Shown in pieces: positions 26,671 to 35,348 of a stretch of 43,693 nucleotides of DNA. The notes under the pieces are model-generated. The model did no database searches. It had not been told where the DNA came from and saw nothing but the letters and a program-made list of their open reading frames with translations. The DNA is taken from NCBI GenBank assembly GCA_945897955.1, contig CAMDGQ010000035.1, forward strand, positions 1 to 43,693, in the 5' to 3' direction. Source of the DNA: Tepidiphilus sp. J10. Its GTDB lineage: Bacteria; Pseudomonadota; Gammaproteobacteria; Burkholderiales; Thiobacillaceae. Numbering within the stretch: the first letter of the stretch is position 1; each line of letters starts with the position of its first letter. Both the position numbers and the translations under genes were made by a program.

Positions 26671-28335
26671 ATGATCGCCGCTGAAAAGGCGCCCGCTGCG
26701 GGCGCCTTTTCCCTTTTCTCACGCGCCACGCCGCACTTCGGTCCCTGGACCGTCGCGCTGGCGCTCGCGCTGCTGACGCTGATTCCGCTGGCGGTCGTCG
26801 CTTCGGCCATGCTGCACCCGGACCAGACCATCTGGGATCACCTCTGGCGGCATGTGCTGCCGGAACTGCTGGTCAACACGCTCTGGCTGGTAATCGGGGT
26901 CGGCGTCGGCGTCACCCTGCTGGGCACCGGCCTGGCCTGGCTGACTGCGGCCTGCGACTTTCCCGGCCGCAAGTTCTTCGCCTGGGCGCTGCTGTTGCCG
27001 CTCGCGCTGCCCGCCTACGTCACCGCCTTCGTCTGGATCGGCCTGCTCGATTTCACCGGCGGCCTGGCGACCTGGCTGCGCGAAAGCTGGCAGATCGCCT
27101 GGATCCCGCCTATCCGCTCCCGCGGCGGCGTCATTCTGGTCATGGTGCTGGCGCTGTATCCCTATGTTTACCTCACCGCCCGCACGGCGTTCCAGGGCCA
27201 GGGCCGCCGCTTGCTGGAAGCCGCGCAATCGCTAGGCATCAGCCGCCGCCGCGCCTTCTTCCGGGTGGCGCTGCCGATCGCGCGTCCCGGCATCATCGCC
27301 GGCCTCTCGCTGGCCCTGATGGAAACCCTGGCCGATTTCGGCACCGTCTCGGTGTTCAACTACAACACCTTCACGACCGCGATCTACAAGGCCTGGTTCT
27401 CGATGTTCTCGCTGCCGGCGGCAAGCCAGCTCGCCACCATCCTGGTTTTCTTCGTGCTGGCGCTGGTCACGCTGGAACAGCTCTCGCGCAGTGGCGCGCG
27501 CTATGCCGCTTCGGCGCGTGGCGGCGGCGGCGCGCGCCGAATTCGCCTCGGCGGCGCCAACGCCGCGCTGGCGACCAGCTTCGCCGGCCTGGTATTTCTG
27601 CTCGCCTTCGTCATCCCGATCATCCAGTTGCTGATCTGGACCCGGGCGATCATGGCCACCGATCTGGACGCGCGTTATCTCGATTTCGCCTGGCATTCCC
27701 TGCTGCTCGCCGGCCTCGGTGCGGCCCTGGTGGTCAGCCTGGCGATGGCGCTGGGCTACGCGCAGCGCTTGCGGCCGACGCCGGCCATGCAGTTCACCGC
27801 GCGTCTGGCCACCATCGGCTACGCCTTGCCGGGCGCGGTACTGGCGGTCGGTTTCTACATTCCGGTCGCCGGCCTGGACAATCTGATCATCGACACCTGG
27901 CGTGAACAGACTGGTGAAGAGATCGGCCAGATTCTCGGTGGCACACTGGCCGTCATGTTGCTGGCCTATTGCGCGCGCTTTCTCGCGGTCGGCTTCGGCC
28001 CGGTGGAAACCGGTCTGGCGCGGATCACCCGCACCATGGACGAGGCAGCCCAGGTGCTCGGCGCGACCGGGCTGAAGCGGCTGTTCCGCGTCCACCTGCC
28101 GATGCTGCGCGCGCCATTGCTGGCAGCCGCCGCGCTGGCCTTCGTGGACATCATGAAGGAATTACCGATCACGCTGATGACCCGCCCGTTCGGCTGGGAC
28201 ACGCTGGCCACGCGCGTATTCGAGATGACTTCCGAGGGTGAATGGGAGCGCGCCGCGCTGCCCGCCGTCGCAATCTGCGTTGTCGGCCTGCTGCCGATCT
28301 TTTTTCTGGTGAAGAACAGCGATGCTCGCACTTGA
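26671..28335 (+). CDS. fbpB: Ferric iron ABC transporter, fused permease
   Basis: A 554-residue inner-membrane permease with about twelve hydrophobic segments, formed by two fused permease halves. Each half has an EAA loop that contacts the ATPase: EAAQSLGISRRRAFF near residue 184 and EAAQVLGATGLKRLF near 457. It moves Fe3+ from the binding protein into the cytoplasm. The start at 26671 keeps the first membrane helix (~27-46); the next Met is too late. Oddly, a terminator-like hairpin lies inside codons 5-14. The 3' end overlaps fbpC by 14 bases. Confidence 0.93.
   Translation: MIAAEKAPAAGAFSLFSRATPHFGPWTVALALALLTLIPLAVVASAMLHPDQTIWDHLWRHVLPELLVNTLWLVIGVGVGVTLLGTGLAWLTAACDFPGRKFFAWALLLPLALPAYVTAFVWIGLLDFTGGLATWLRESWQIAWIPPIRSRGGVILVMVLALYPYVYLTARTAFQGQGRRLLEAAQSLGISRRRAFFRVALPIARPGIIAGLSLALMETLADFGTVSVFNYNTFTTAIYKAWFSMFSLPAASQLATILVFFVLALVTLEQLSRSGARYAASARGGGGARRIRLGGANAALATSFAGLVFLLAFVIPIIQLLIWTRAIMATDLDARYLDFAWHSLLLAGLGAALVVSLAMALGYAQRLRPTPAMQFTARLATIGYALPGAVLAVGFYIPVAGLDNLIIDTWREQTGEEIGQILGGTLAVMLLAYCARFLAVGFGPVETGLARITRTMDEAAQVLGATGLKRLFRVHLPMLRAPLLAAAALAFVDIMKELPITLMTRPFGWDTLATRVFEMTSEGEWERAALPAVAICVVGLLPIFFLVKNSDART
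26684..26716 (+). terminator. Terminator-like hairpin inside the 5' end of fbpB
   Basis: Arms 26684-26696 and 26698-26710 are a perfect 13-bp match around one T, GC-rich in the centre with four A and four T residues at the base, followed by CCCTTTTC. It could partly stop transcription after fbpA, or protect the fbpA mRNA 3' end, giving more binding protein than permease. Confidence 0.55.
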
Positions 28336-29395
28336 ACATGTCGCGCTCTCCTATGGCGCCAAGCCGGTACTGTCGGATGTCTCCTTTGTATTGTCGCCCG
28401 GCCAGATCGGCTGTCTGCTCGGCCCCTCGGGCTGCGGCAAGACGACCGCGCTGCGGCTGATCGCCGGCTTCGAGCAACTGACCGCCGGCGAAATTCGCAT
28501 CGGCGCCGAAATCGTCAGCGCCTTCGCCAACTCGCGCGGTTTCAGCCTTGCGCCCGAACAGCGCCGCGTCGGCCTGGTATTCCAGGATTACGCGCTGTTT
28601 CCGCATCTCGACGTCGCGAAAAACGTCGCCTTCGGCCTCGCCGCCTTGCCCGCCACCGACCGCCGCATGCGCGTCGCGGAAATGCTCGATCTGGTCGGCC
28701 TGAGCCATGAAGCGGAAGCCTATCCGCACCAGCTTTCCGGCGGCCAGCAGCAACGCGTCGCGCTTGCACGCGCTTTGGCGCCGCGACCGCGCCTGTTGCT
28801 GCTCGACGAGCCGTTCTCCAACCTTGATGTCGAACTGCGCGAGAAACTGTCCCTGGAAGTGCGCGACATCCTGAAGCAGGAAGCCATCACCGCGCTGCTG
28901 GTCACACACGACCAGCATGAAGCCTTCGCCATGGCCGACGTCATTGGCGTGATGAATCACGGTGTCATCCAGCAATGGGATACGCCCTACAACCTGTATC
29001 ACCAACCCGCCAATCGCTTCGTCGCCGACTTCATCGGCCAGGGTGTGCTGTTGCCGGGCGAAGTGCTGAACAGCCGCCAGGTCGAAATCGAACTCGGCGT
29101 GCTGGAAGGCAGCGTCGATGGCGACTGCAGCGAGGAAGGCGGCTGCACGCAGTGCGAACTCGGCTGTCGCGTCGATGTGCTGATTCGGCCGGATGACATC
29201 ATCCACGACGATGCCAGCCTGTTGATGGCCGAAGTCGAGCGCAAGGCGTTTCGCGGCGCGGACTTCCTTTACACGCTGAAATTGCCGGGCGGACAGCGCG
29301 TGCTGGCGCAGGTCGATTCGCACCACAACCATGCAATCGGCGAAAAGATCGGCATCCGTCTCGGCGTTGACCATGTCGTCGCATTCCGCAAATAA
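28322..29395 (+). CDS. fbpC: Ferric iron ABC transporter, ATPase
   Basis: A 357-residue ABC ATPase that powers the Fe3+ importer. Walker A GPSGCGKT is at 34-41, the signature LSGGQQQR at 138-145, and Walker B LLLLDEP at 157-163, followed by a switch histidine in VTHD. A C-terminal regulatory domain (~235-357) contains a four-cysteine cluster, C269-x5-C275-x2-C278-x3-C282, which could bind iron or an Fe-S centre; this is inference. It overlaps fbpB by 14 bases and the next gene by 23. Confidence 0.95.
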   Translation: MLALEHVALSYGAKPVLSDVSFVLSPGQIGCLLGPSGCGKTTALRLIAGFEQLTAGEIRIGAEIVSAFANSRGFSLAPEQRRVGLVFQDYALFPHLDVAKNVAFGLAALPATDRRMRVAEMLDLVGLSHEAEAYPHQLSGGQQQRVALARALAPRPRLLLLDEPFSNLDVELREKLSLEVRDILKQEAITALLVTHDQHEAFAMADVIGVMNHGVIQQWDTPYNLYHQPANRFVADFIGQGVLLPGEVLNSRQVEIELGVLEGSVDGDCSEEGGCTQCELGCRVDVLIRPDDIIHDDASLLMAEVERKAFRGADFLYTLKLPGGQRVLAQVDSHHNHAIGEKIGIRLGVDHVVAFRK

Positions 29396-30974
29396 CCCCC
29401 CGGCGGCGGCGCTGATCGCCGGCCTGCTCCGGCCGGAGGCCTATTCTCACCCCGTCGGCGAGCACCCGAGCGAGGCACTGCGCCTGATCGAAACGCATAT
29501 TTCCTGGGTCATACTGGCCGGCGAATTCGCCTACAAGATCAAGAAGCCGCTCGCGCTCGGCTTTCTCGACTTTTCCAGCCTCGAAAAACGTCGCCATTTC
29601 TGCGCCGAGGAAATTCGCCTCAACACGCGGCTGGCGCCCGAGATCTATCTTGCCGAGGTTGCCATCACCGGCTCGCCGGAAAATCCGCGTATGGAAGGCG
29701 CCGGGCCGGCCATCGAGTGGGCGGTCAAGATGCACGCATTTCCGGCCGACGCGACGCTGGACCGGGAAGCCGAAATCAGCACCGAGCAGATCGACGCGAT
29801 CGCAGAGATGATCGCAGCGTTTCATGCAGGCATTGCCATCGCGCCGGGCGCTTCGGATTTCGGGACTGCGGAGGCGATACAAAAGCCGGTACAGGAAAAT
29901 TTCGCCCTGCTGCGCAATTTGCTGGCAGCGCGCGCCAACGCACCTTGCCAGCCTTTGCTGGACGCCCTGCAAGCCTGGAGCCGGAACGAGGGGAAACGCC
30001 TTGATGGGCACTTCGCCGCGCGCAAGGCAAACGGATTCATCCGCGAATGCCATGGCGACCTTCACCTCGGCAACATCGCCTGGGTGGATAACAAACCCTT
30101 GGTGTTCGATGCGCTCGAATTCAATCCCGCGCTGCGCCATATCGACGTAATCAGTGAAATCGCGTTTCTCAGCATGGATCTTCGGCATCGCGGCCGGCGC
30201 GACCTGGCCTGGCGCCTGCTCGACCGTTATCTGGAACAGACCGGCGATATCAATGGCATCACCGCCCTGCCCTATTACCAGGTTTACCGCGCCATGGTGC
30301 GCGCCAAGGTCGCCGCGATCCTGGCTTCCGAGCACCCCGAACACGCCGACGCCGACTTTGGCGAATGCCTGAGCTACCTGCGCCTCGCCGACCGCCTGGC
30401 GCATGGCCGCCGCCCGGCGCTGGTGCTGATGCATGGCGTATCCGGTTCGGGCAAGACCTGGCTGTCGCAACACCTGCTGGAACAACTCGGCGCGCTCCGC
30501 CTGCGCTCGGATGTCACGCGCAAACGCCTGTTCGGCCTGAAACCGTTGCAGGACAGCGCCGCCATCCCAGGCGGCATCTATACGCCCGCAGCCAGCGCCC
30601 GCACGCTTGCCACGCTGATCGAGGACGCGCGTACCCTGCTCGCGGCCGGATTTCCGGTCATCGTCGACGCCACTTTCATTCACCAGACCTGGCGCGCGCC
30701 ATTCCAGGCCCTGGCGGAAGAACTCGGCGTGGACTGGCGCATCATCTCGCTGGAAGCGCCTTCCGATGTCCTGCAGGCGCGCATCAGCCAACGCCAGCAA
30801 AGCGGCGCCGATGCCTCAGAGGCTGGTCTTGCCGTACTCGCTTCGCAACTTGCGCATCTGGAACCGTTCAGCGCGCGGGAAGAAGCCCACGTTCTGCGTT
30901 TCGCCAGCGGCTGGACGGCGGCGGACGCGGTCGCCCGCCTCGCCGCAGAGCTCGACATCACGCCGGAATCATGA
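29373..30974 (+). CDS. Fused APH-like kinase and P-loop kinase (bifunctional APH/AAA protein)
   Basis: A 533-residue cytoplasmic protein. The N-terminal half (to ~345) is an aminoglycoside phosphotransferase-like kinase fold with H227-G228-D229 in CHGDLHLGN and a later VFDALEFN metal motif. The C-terminal part is a small P-loop kinase (AAA_33/zeta-like) with Walker A G355-VSGSGKT. Proteins of this build are common in proteobacteria, but their substrate is not known to me; resistance should not be assumed. I chose ATG 29373, which overlaps fbpC by 23 bases; the stop overlaps feoA by four (ATGA), so it is translationally tied to iron genes. Confidence 0.88.
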   Translation: MSSHSANNPPAAALIAGLLRPEAYSHPVGEHPSEALRLIETHISWVILAGEFAYKIKKPLALGFLDFSSLEKRRHFCAEEIRLNTRLAPEIYLAEVAITGSPENPRMEGAGPAIEWAVKMHAFPADATLDREAEISTEQIDAIAEMIAAFHAGIAIAPGASDFGTAEAIQKPVQENFALLRNLLAARANAPCQPLLDALQAWSRNEGKRLDGHFAARKANGFIRECHGDLHLGNIAWVDNKPLVFDALEFNPALRHIDVISEIAFLSMDLRHRGRRDLAWRLLDRYLEQTGDINGITALPYYQVYRAMVRAKVAAILASEHPEHADADFGECLSYLRLADRLAHGRRPALVLMHGVSGSGKTWLSQHLLEQLGALRLRSDVTRKRLFGLKPLQDSAAIPGGIYTPAASARTLATLIEDARTLLAAGFPVIVDATFIHQTWRAPFQALAEELGVDWRIISLEAPSDVLQARISQRQQSGADASEAGLAVLASQLAHLEPFSAREEAHVLRFASGWTAADAVARLAAELDITPES

Positions 30975-31252
30975 CCCACCTCTGTTCGCTCAGTACCGTC
31001 CCGGCGGGGCGCTGCTGCGTCATCGCGCGGATTGACGCCGACGCCGATCTCACCGCCCGCATGCGCGCGCTCGGTCTGCAACTTGGCCGCCGCGTTCACG
31101 TCATGCGCCGTTCGCCGTTCAAGGGTCCGATCCAGGTCCGTTCCGGCCAGACCGACATCATCATTCGTCGCTCGGACGCCGGTCTGATCCAGGTCCGCCC
31201 CTGCGATCCAGGCGGTGATACCGCCGTATTCAAAGAATCCGAGTGCGCCTGA
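30971..31252 (+). CDS. feoA: FeoA-family ferrous iron transport protein
   Basis: A 93-residue SH3-like small protein (SLSTVPAGRCCVIARID, then RMRALGLQLGRRVHVMRR) that matches FeoA, the cytoplasmic partner of FeoB. The ATG overlaps the preceding stop by four bases, and feoB begins one base after the feoA stop. Two adjacent cysteines near residue 14-15 and one near residue 79 are extras whose role I cannot judge. Confidence 0.9.
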   Translation: MTHLCSLSTVPAGRCCVIARIDADADLTARMRALGLQLGRRVHVMRRSPFKGPIQVRSGQTDIIIRRSDAGLIQVRPCDPGGDTAVFKESECA

Positions 31253-31253
31253 G

Positions 31254-33041
31254 ATGAGCAAACGAATCGCGCTGGTCGGCATGCCCAACACCGGCAAGTC
31301 AACGCTGTTCAACCGCCTTACCGGCGCCGGCGCGCGTGTCGGCAACTGGCCCGGCCTGACCGTGGAATTGCTTTCTGCAAAGCTGCTGCTGGGCGACAGC
31401 ATGGTGGAACTGGTCGATCTGCCCGGTTTGCACAATCTGCACGGCTTTTCCGAGGATGAACGAGTCGCGCGACACTTCATCGAAACGCAACCGGTCAACG
31501 GCCTGCTGGTTCTGCTCAACGCCACGCAGCTCGAACGCCAACTGGCGCTTGTGCTGCAACTCAAGGCGCTCGGCCTGCCCATGCTGCTGGCCCTGAACAT
31601 GGCCGATGAGGCCGCCAGTCGGGGCATTCGCATTCAGATCGAAACGCTGTCGGAACAACTCGGCCTGCCGATCTGCCTGGTCAGCGCCAAACACGGCCAG
31701 GGTGTGCCGGAATTGCGCCAGGCCCTCACCACCTGGCTGCGCGACAACCCGAATCCGGTCACCGCGCAAGCGCGCGTGCTGCGCGAGGACGACGACATCG
31801 AGCACAACGTGGACAGCCTGCTGGCGCGGACAGTGCATGTCCCGCCCGTGCTGTCCGCCTCGCGTACCGACCGGCTCGACCGCATCCTGCTGCATCCCTG
31901 GCTCGGTCTGCCGCTGTTCCTGCTGATCATGCTGCTGGTCTTCCAGATCGTGTATGGCCTCGGCACGCCGTTGCAGGATGGCCTCGGCTGGTTGCTCGAT
32001 GAACTCAAGACGGGCTGGATCGCCCCGGCGATTTCCGGGCTGCCGGCCTGGGCGATCAGCTTCCTGCTGGAAGGCCTCTACGACGGCATCGGCACGGTGA
32101 TGACCTTCCTGCCGATCATCGTGGTGTTCTTCATGGCCATGGCGGTGGTGGAGGACAGCGGCTATCTGGCGCGCGCCGCCTTCCTGATGGACGCCCTGAT
32201 GTCACGCATGGGACTGGATGGCCGCGCCTTCGTGCTGCAATTGATGGGCTTCGGCTGCAACGTGCCGGCGATGATGGGCGCGCGCGTCATCCGCAGCCGC
32301 GCACAGCGCATCCTGACCATGATGACCATCCCGTTTTCGCTCTGCTCGGCGCGGCTGCAAGTGTTTCTGTTCTTCACCACCGCCGTGTTTTCGCCGCTGG
32401 CCGCGCCCTGGGTGCTGTTCAGCCTGTATGTCATCAGCTTCGCCATCACCTTCCTCACCGCCTGGATCTGGCGCGGCCGCGCCCGCCACAACATCGACCC
32501 GTTGCTGATGGAGCTGCCGCCCTACCGGTTGCCCACATTGTCCGTGCTGGCGCGGCAATCGCTGCGTGAATCCGGCCATTTCCTGCGCCAGGCCGGCGGC
32601 TTCATCATCCTGGGCGTGGCGCTGGTCTGGTTCCTGACCCATTTCCCGCTCGACGCCGCGCCGGCCAGCCCGGCGACCCTCGCCGGCCGGCTTGCCGGCT
32701 GGATGGCGCCGATCTTCAGCCCGCTCGGCATCGACCAGTTGCTGTCCATCGCGTTGCTGTTCGGTTTCGTCGCCAAGGAGGTCGTCATCGGCGCGCTCGC
32801 GGTGATCTACGGCGCCGGCGGCGATGAGCTGTCCGGCATCCTGAACCAGCGTCTGGACTGGGTTCAGGCCTACAGCTTCATGTTGTTCACGCTGGTCTAC
32901 ACGCCCTGCCTGTCCACCCTCGCCACCCTGCGCCGCGAAACCGGCGGCAGCCGCTACATGTGGGCTTCGCTGGTCTGGTCGCTCGGTGTCGCCTGGATGA
33001 TCAGTTTCGTGTTCTATCAGACCGCGCGCGCGTTGCAGTAG
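31254..33041 (+). CDS. feoB: Ferrous iron transporter FeoB (short form)
   Basis: A 595-residue inner-membrane Fe2+ transporter with an N-terminal G domain: G1 GMPNTGKST (9-17), G3 DLPG near residue 60, G4 NMAD near residue 118. The membrane part carries the Gate motifs GCNVPA and PFSLCSARL. It is much shorter than E. coli FeoB (773), with a reduced C-terminus and linker. I chose ATG 31254, one base after feoA. It converges on ffh with only 14 bases between stops and no visible terminator. Confidence 0.95.
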   Translation: MSKRIALVGMPNTGKSTLFNRLTGAGARVGNWPGLTVELLSAKLLLGDSMVELVDLPGLHNLHGFSEDERVARHFIETQPVNGLLVLLNATQLERQLALVLQLKALGLPMLLALNMADEAASRGIRIQIETLSEQLGLPICLVSAKHGQGVPELRQALTTWLRDNPNPVTAQARVLREDDDIEHNVDSLLARTVHVPPVLSASRTDRLDRILLHPWLGLPLFLLIMLLVFQIVYGLGTPLQDGLGWLLDELKTGWIAPAISGLPAWAISFLLEGLYDGIGTVMTFLPIIVVFFMAMAVVEDSGYLARAAFLMDALMSRMGLDGRAFVLQLMGFGCNVPAMMGARVIRSRAQRILTMMTIPFSLCSARLQVFLFFTTAVFSPLAAPWVLFSLYVISFAITFLTAWIWRGRARHNIDPLLMELPPYRLPTLSVLARQSLRESGHFLRQAGGFIILGVALVWFLTHFPLDAAPASPATLAGRLAGWMAPIFSPLGIDQLLSIALLFGFVAKEVVIGALAVIYGAGGDELSGILNQRLDWVQAYSFMLFTLVYTPCLSTLATLRRETGGSRYMWASLVWSLGVAWMISFVFYQTARALQ

Positions 33042-33055
33042 CCGACTGTCGTGGC

Positions 33056-34402
33056 CTACATGCCAGGCAGCATGCCTTTCATGCCGCGCATCATCTTGGC
33101 AAGACCGCCCTTGCCCATCGACTTCATCATCTTCTGCGCCTGTTCGAACTGCGCCAGCAAACGATTCACGTCCTGCACCTGAACGCCTGATCCGGCGGCG
33201 ATGCGGCGTTTGCGGCTGGCCTTGAGCAGTTCCGGCTTGCGGCGCTCCAGCGGCGTCATGGCGTTGATGATGCCCTCGATGCGGCGCATCTGATTCTCGC
33301 CCTGAGCCAGTTCGCCGGCGCCGATCTTGTTCGCGCCGGGCAGTTTGTCCACCAGCGATGAGAGGCCGCCGAGTTTCTTCATCTGCTGCATCTGCGACTT
33401 GAAGTCTTCCAGGTCGAAGCCCTTGCCGCTCTTCAGCTTCTGGACCGTCTTCAGCGCCTCGTCCTTGTCCACCGAACGTTGCGCCTCCTCCAGCAGCGAC
33501 AGCACGTCGCCCATGCCGAGGATGCGGCTGGCCATGCGTTCGGGGTGGAAGATTTCGATGCCGTTCAGCTTCTCGCCGACACCGACCAGCTTGATCGGCT
33601 TGCCGGTAATCTGACGCACCGACAAGGCAGCGCCGCCGCGCGCATCGCCATCCAGCTTGGTCAGGATGACGCCGGTCAATGGCAGCGCATCGTTGAACGC
33701 CTTGGCGGTATTCACCGCGTCCTGGCCCTGCATGGCGTCAACCACGAACAGGGTTTCGATCGGTTTCAGCAGCGCGTGCAGATCCTTGATCTCGTCCATC
33801 ATCGCCGTATCGACATGCAAGCGGCCGGCGGTATCGACGATCAGTACCTCGAACAGATGCTTGCGCGCATGGTCGAGTGCGGCGCGGGCGATGTCGGCCG
33901 GCTTCTGATCCGGCGCGGAGGGGAAAAAATCGGCTTCCGCCTGCGCGGCAACCAGCCTCAACTGTTCGATCGCGGCGGGGCGATAAACGTCGCAACTGAC
34001 CACCAGAATGCGCTTCTTGCCGGCCTCGCGAATCACCCGCACCAGCTTGCCGGTGGAAGTGGTCTTGCCGGCGCCCTGCAAACCGGCCATGAGAAACACC
34101 GCCGGCGGCTGGCATGCGAAGGAAAGCGGCGCAGCCTGCTCACCCATCAGCGCAGTCAGCTCCTTGTGCACGATGCCGATCAGCACCTGACCGGGCGTCA
34201 GGCTGGTCATGACTTCCTGGCCAAGCGCGCGTTCCTTCACCTTGGCGATGAAGTCGCGCACCACCGGCAGCGCTACATCGGCTTCCAGCAACGCTACGCG
34301 GACCTCGCGCAGCGCGTCCTGGATATTGGCTTCGGTCAGGCGGCCCTGGCCGCGCAGGTTTTTTACAACGCGGGAAAGTCGGTCGGTCAGATTTTCGAAC
34401 AT
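33056..34402 (-). CDS. ffh: Signal recognition particle protein Ffh
   Basis: A 448-residue SRP54 GTPase that binds signal sequences with 4.5S RNA and delivers ribosomes to FtsY. The N domain spans residues 1-90; the G domain has GLQGAGKTT at 107-115 and, further on, DTAGR and TKLDGDARGG; the C-terminal M domain is Met-rich (MMKSMGKGGLAKMMRGMKG) and binds RNA and signal peptides. It is divergent from the CcsA-family gene across 70 bases, a pairing common in proteobacteria. Confidence 0.97.
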   Translation of the reverse strand: MFENLTDRLSRVVKNLRGQGRLTEANIQDALREVRVALLEADVALPVVRDFIAKVKERALGQEVMTSLTPGQVLIGIVHKELTALMGEQAAPLSFACQPPAVFLMAGLQGAGKTTSTGKLVRVIREAGKKRILVVSCDVYRPAAIEQLRLVAAQAEADFFPSAPDQKPADIARAALDHARKHLFEVLIVDTAGRLHVDTAMMDEIKDLHALLKPIETLFVVDAMQGQDAVNTAKAFNDALPLTGVILTKLDGDARGGAALSVRQITGKPIKLVGVGEKLNGIEIFHPERMASRILGMGDVLSLLEEAQRSVDKDEALKTVQKLKSGKGFDLEDFKSQMQQMKKLGGLSSLVDKLPGANKIGAGELAQGENQMRRIEGIINAMTPLERRKPELLKASRKRRIAAGSGVQVQDVNRLLAQFEQAQKMMKSMGKGGLAKMMRGMKGMLPGM

Positions 34403-34472
34403 GATGGCTATGCGTTGGGCTGGGAGCGATGGGATAAACTCGCGCAGTCTAACAAATCAGCCGTTGCCAACC

Positions 34473-35276
34473 ATGCCGGAAACCCTGCTCTTCGCCTTCA
34501 CCACTTTGGCTTACCTCGGACTGGCGGCCTGGTTCTGGCCCGGACGTCCCGGCTGTTGCCGCACAGACTGGCTGCCGCGTGTGTTGCCGCTTTTGCCGCT
34601 GTTGCCACACCTCTATCTACTCAATCAAGGCGTCTTCGGCGGCGAGGGCATACGCCTGGGCTTTGCCACTTCGATTTCCGCCGTCGCCGCATTGACTGTT
34701 CTCACCTACGCTGCCGCCTCATGGCGCTACCATCTGGGTGGCGTGCAGGGTTTCGTGATGGCATTCGCAGCCTTGTCGGTGCTGGCAGAAGCAGTTTCTC
34801 CGATGCCACATCCCGCAGCGCACAGTGCATTGCCGGTATTCAAACTGCATCTGGCCATGGCGTTTGCGGCCTACAGCCTGTTCACCATCGCGGCTTTGCA
34901 CGCCGGCCTGATCGCGCTGGCGCAGAAGCATCTGCACAAGGCGGTCCCGCCAGCCCTGGTTTCCGGCTTGCCGCCGCTACTGACGTTGGAAAAACTGCTG
35001 TTCCGCATGATTCAAGCCGGCTTTCTGCTGCTTACGCTAACCCTGGTCAGCGGCGTCTTCTTTTCCGAGGAAATCTTCGGCAAAGCGGTCACGCTGAATC
35101 ACAAGACTGTCTTCGGCATCGCCTCCTGGCTCATCTTCGGTGCATTGTTGCTCGGCCGACGCATATATGGATGGCGCGGCCGCACCGCGATCTACTGGAC
35201 ACTTTCCGGTTTTGTCAGCCTGATGCTGGCGTATGTTGGCGTCAAATTTGTGCTTGAAGTGCTGCTTGGACGCTAG
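34473..35276 (+). CDS. CcsA/YpjD-family inner-membrane protein
   Basis: A 267-residue integral membrane protein with about eight hydrophobic helices from the first residues on, belonging to the cytochrome c assembly (CcsA) superfamily. It matches the YpjD branch often found beside ffh. It lacks the tryptophan-rich WWD heme motif of true CcsA/CcmC, but conserved histidines occur (FKLHLAMAF near residue 130, LNHKTVFG near 210). Heme handling is possible but unproven. I chose ATG 34473 because the frame upstream overlaps ffh and its promoter region. Confidence 0.85.
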   Translation: MPETLLFAFTTLAYLGLAAWFWPGRPGCCRTDWLPRVLPLLPLLPHLYLLNQGVFGGEGIRLGFATSISAVAALTVLTYAAASWRYHLGGVQGFVMAFAALSVLAEAVSPMPHPAAHSALPVFKLHLAMAFAAYSLFTIAALHAGLIALAQKHLHKAVPPALVSGLPPLLTLEKLLFRMIQAGFLLLTLTLVSGVFFSEEIFGKAVTLNHKTVFGIASWLIFGALLLGRRIYGWRGRTAIYWTLSGFVSLMLAYVGVKFVLEVLLGR

Positions 35277-35348
35277 CGTCCGATTCAAATGATCGGCCTG
35301 TAGAGGTACCCGACGAATCCGTTTTCCTGGAACACACGAGGTAATGCC

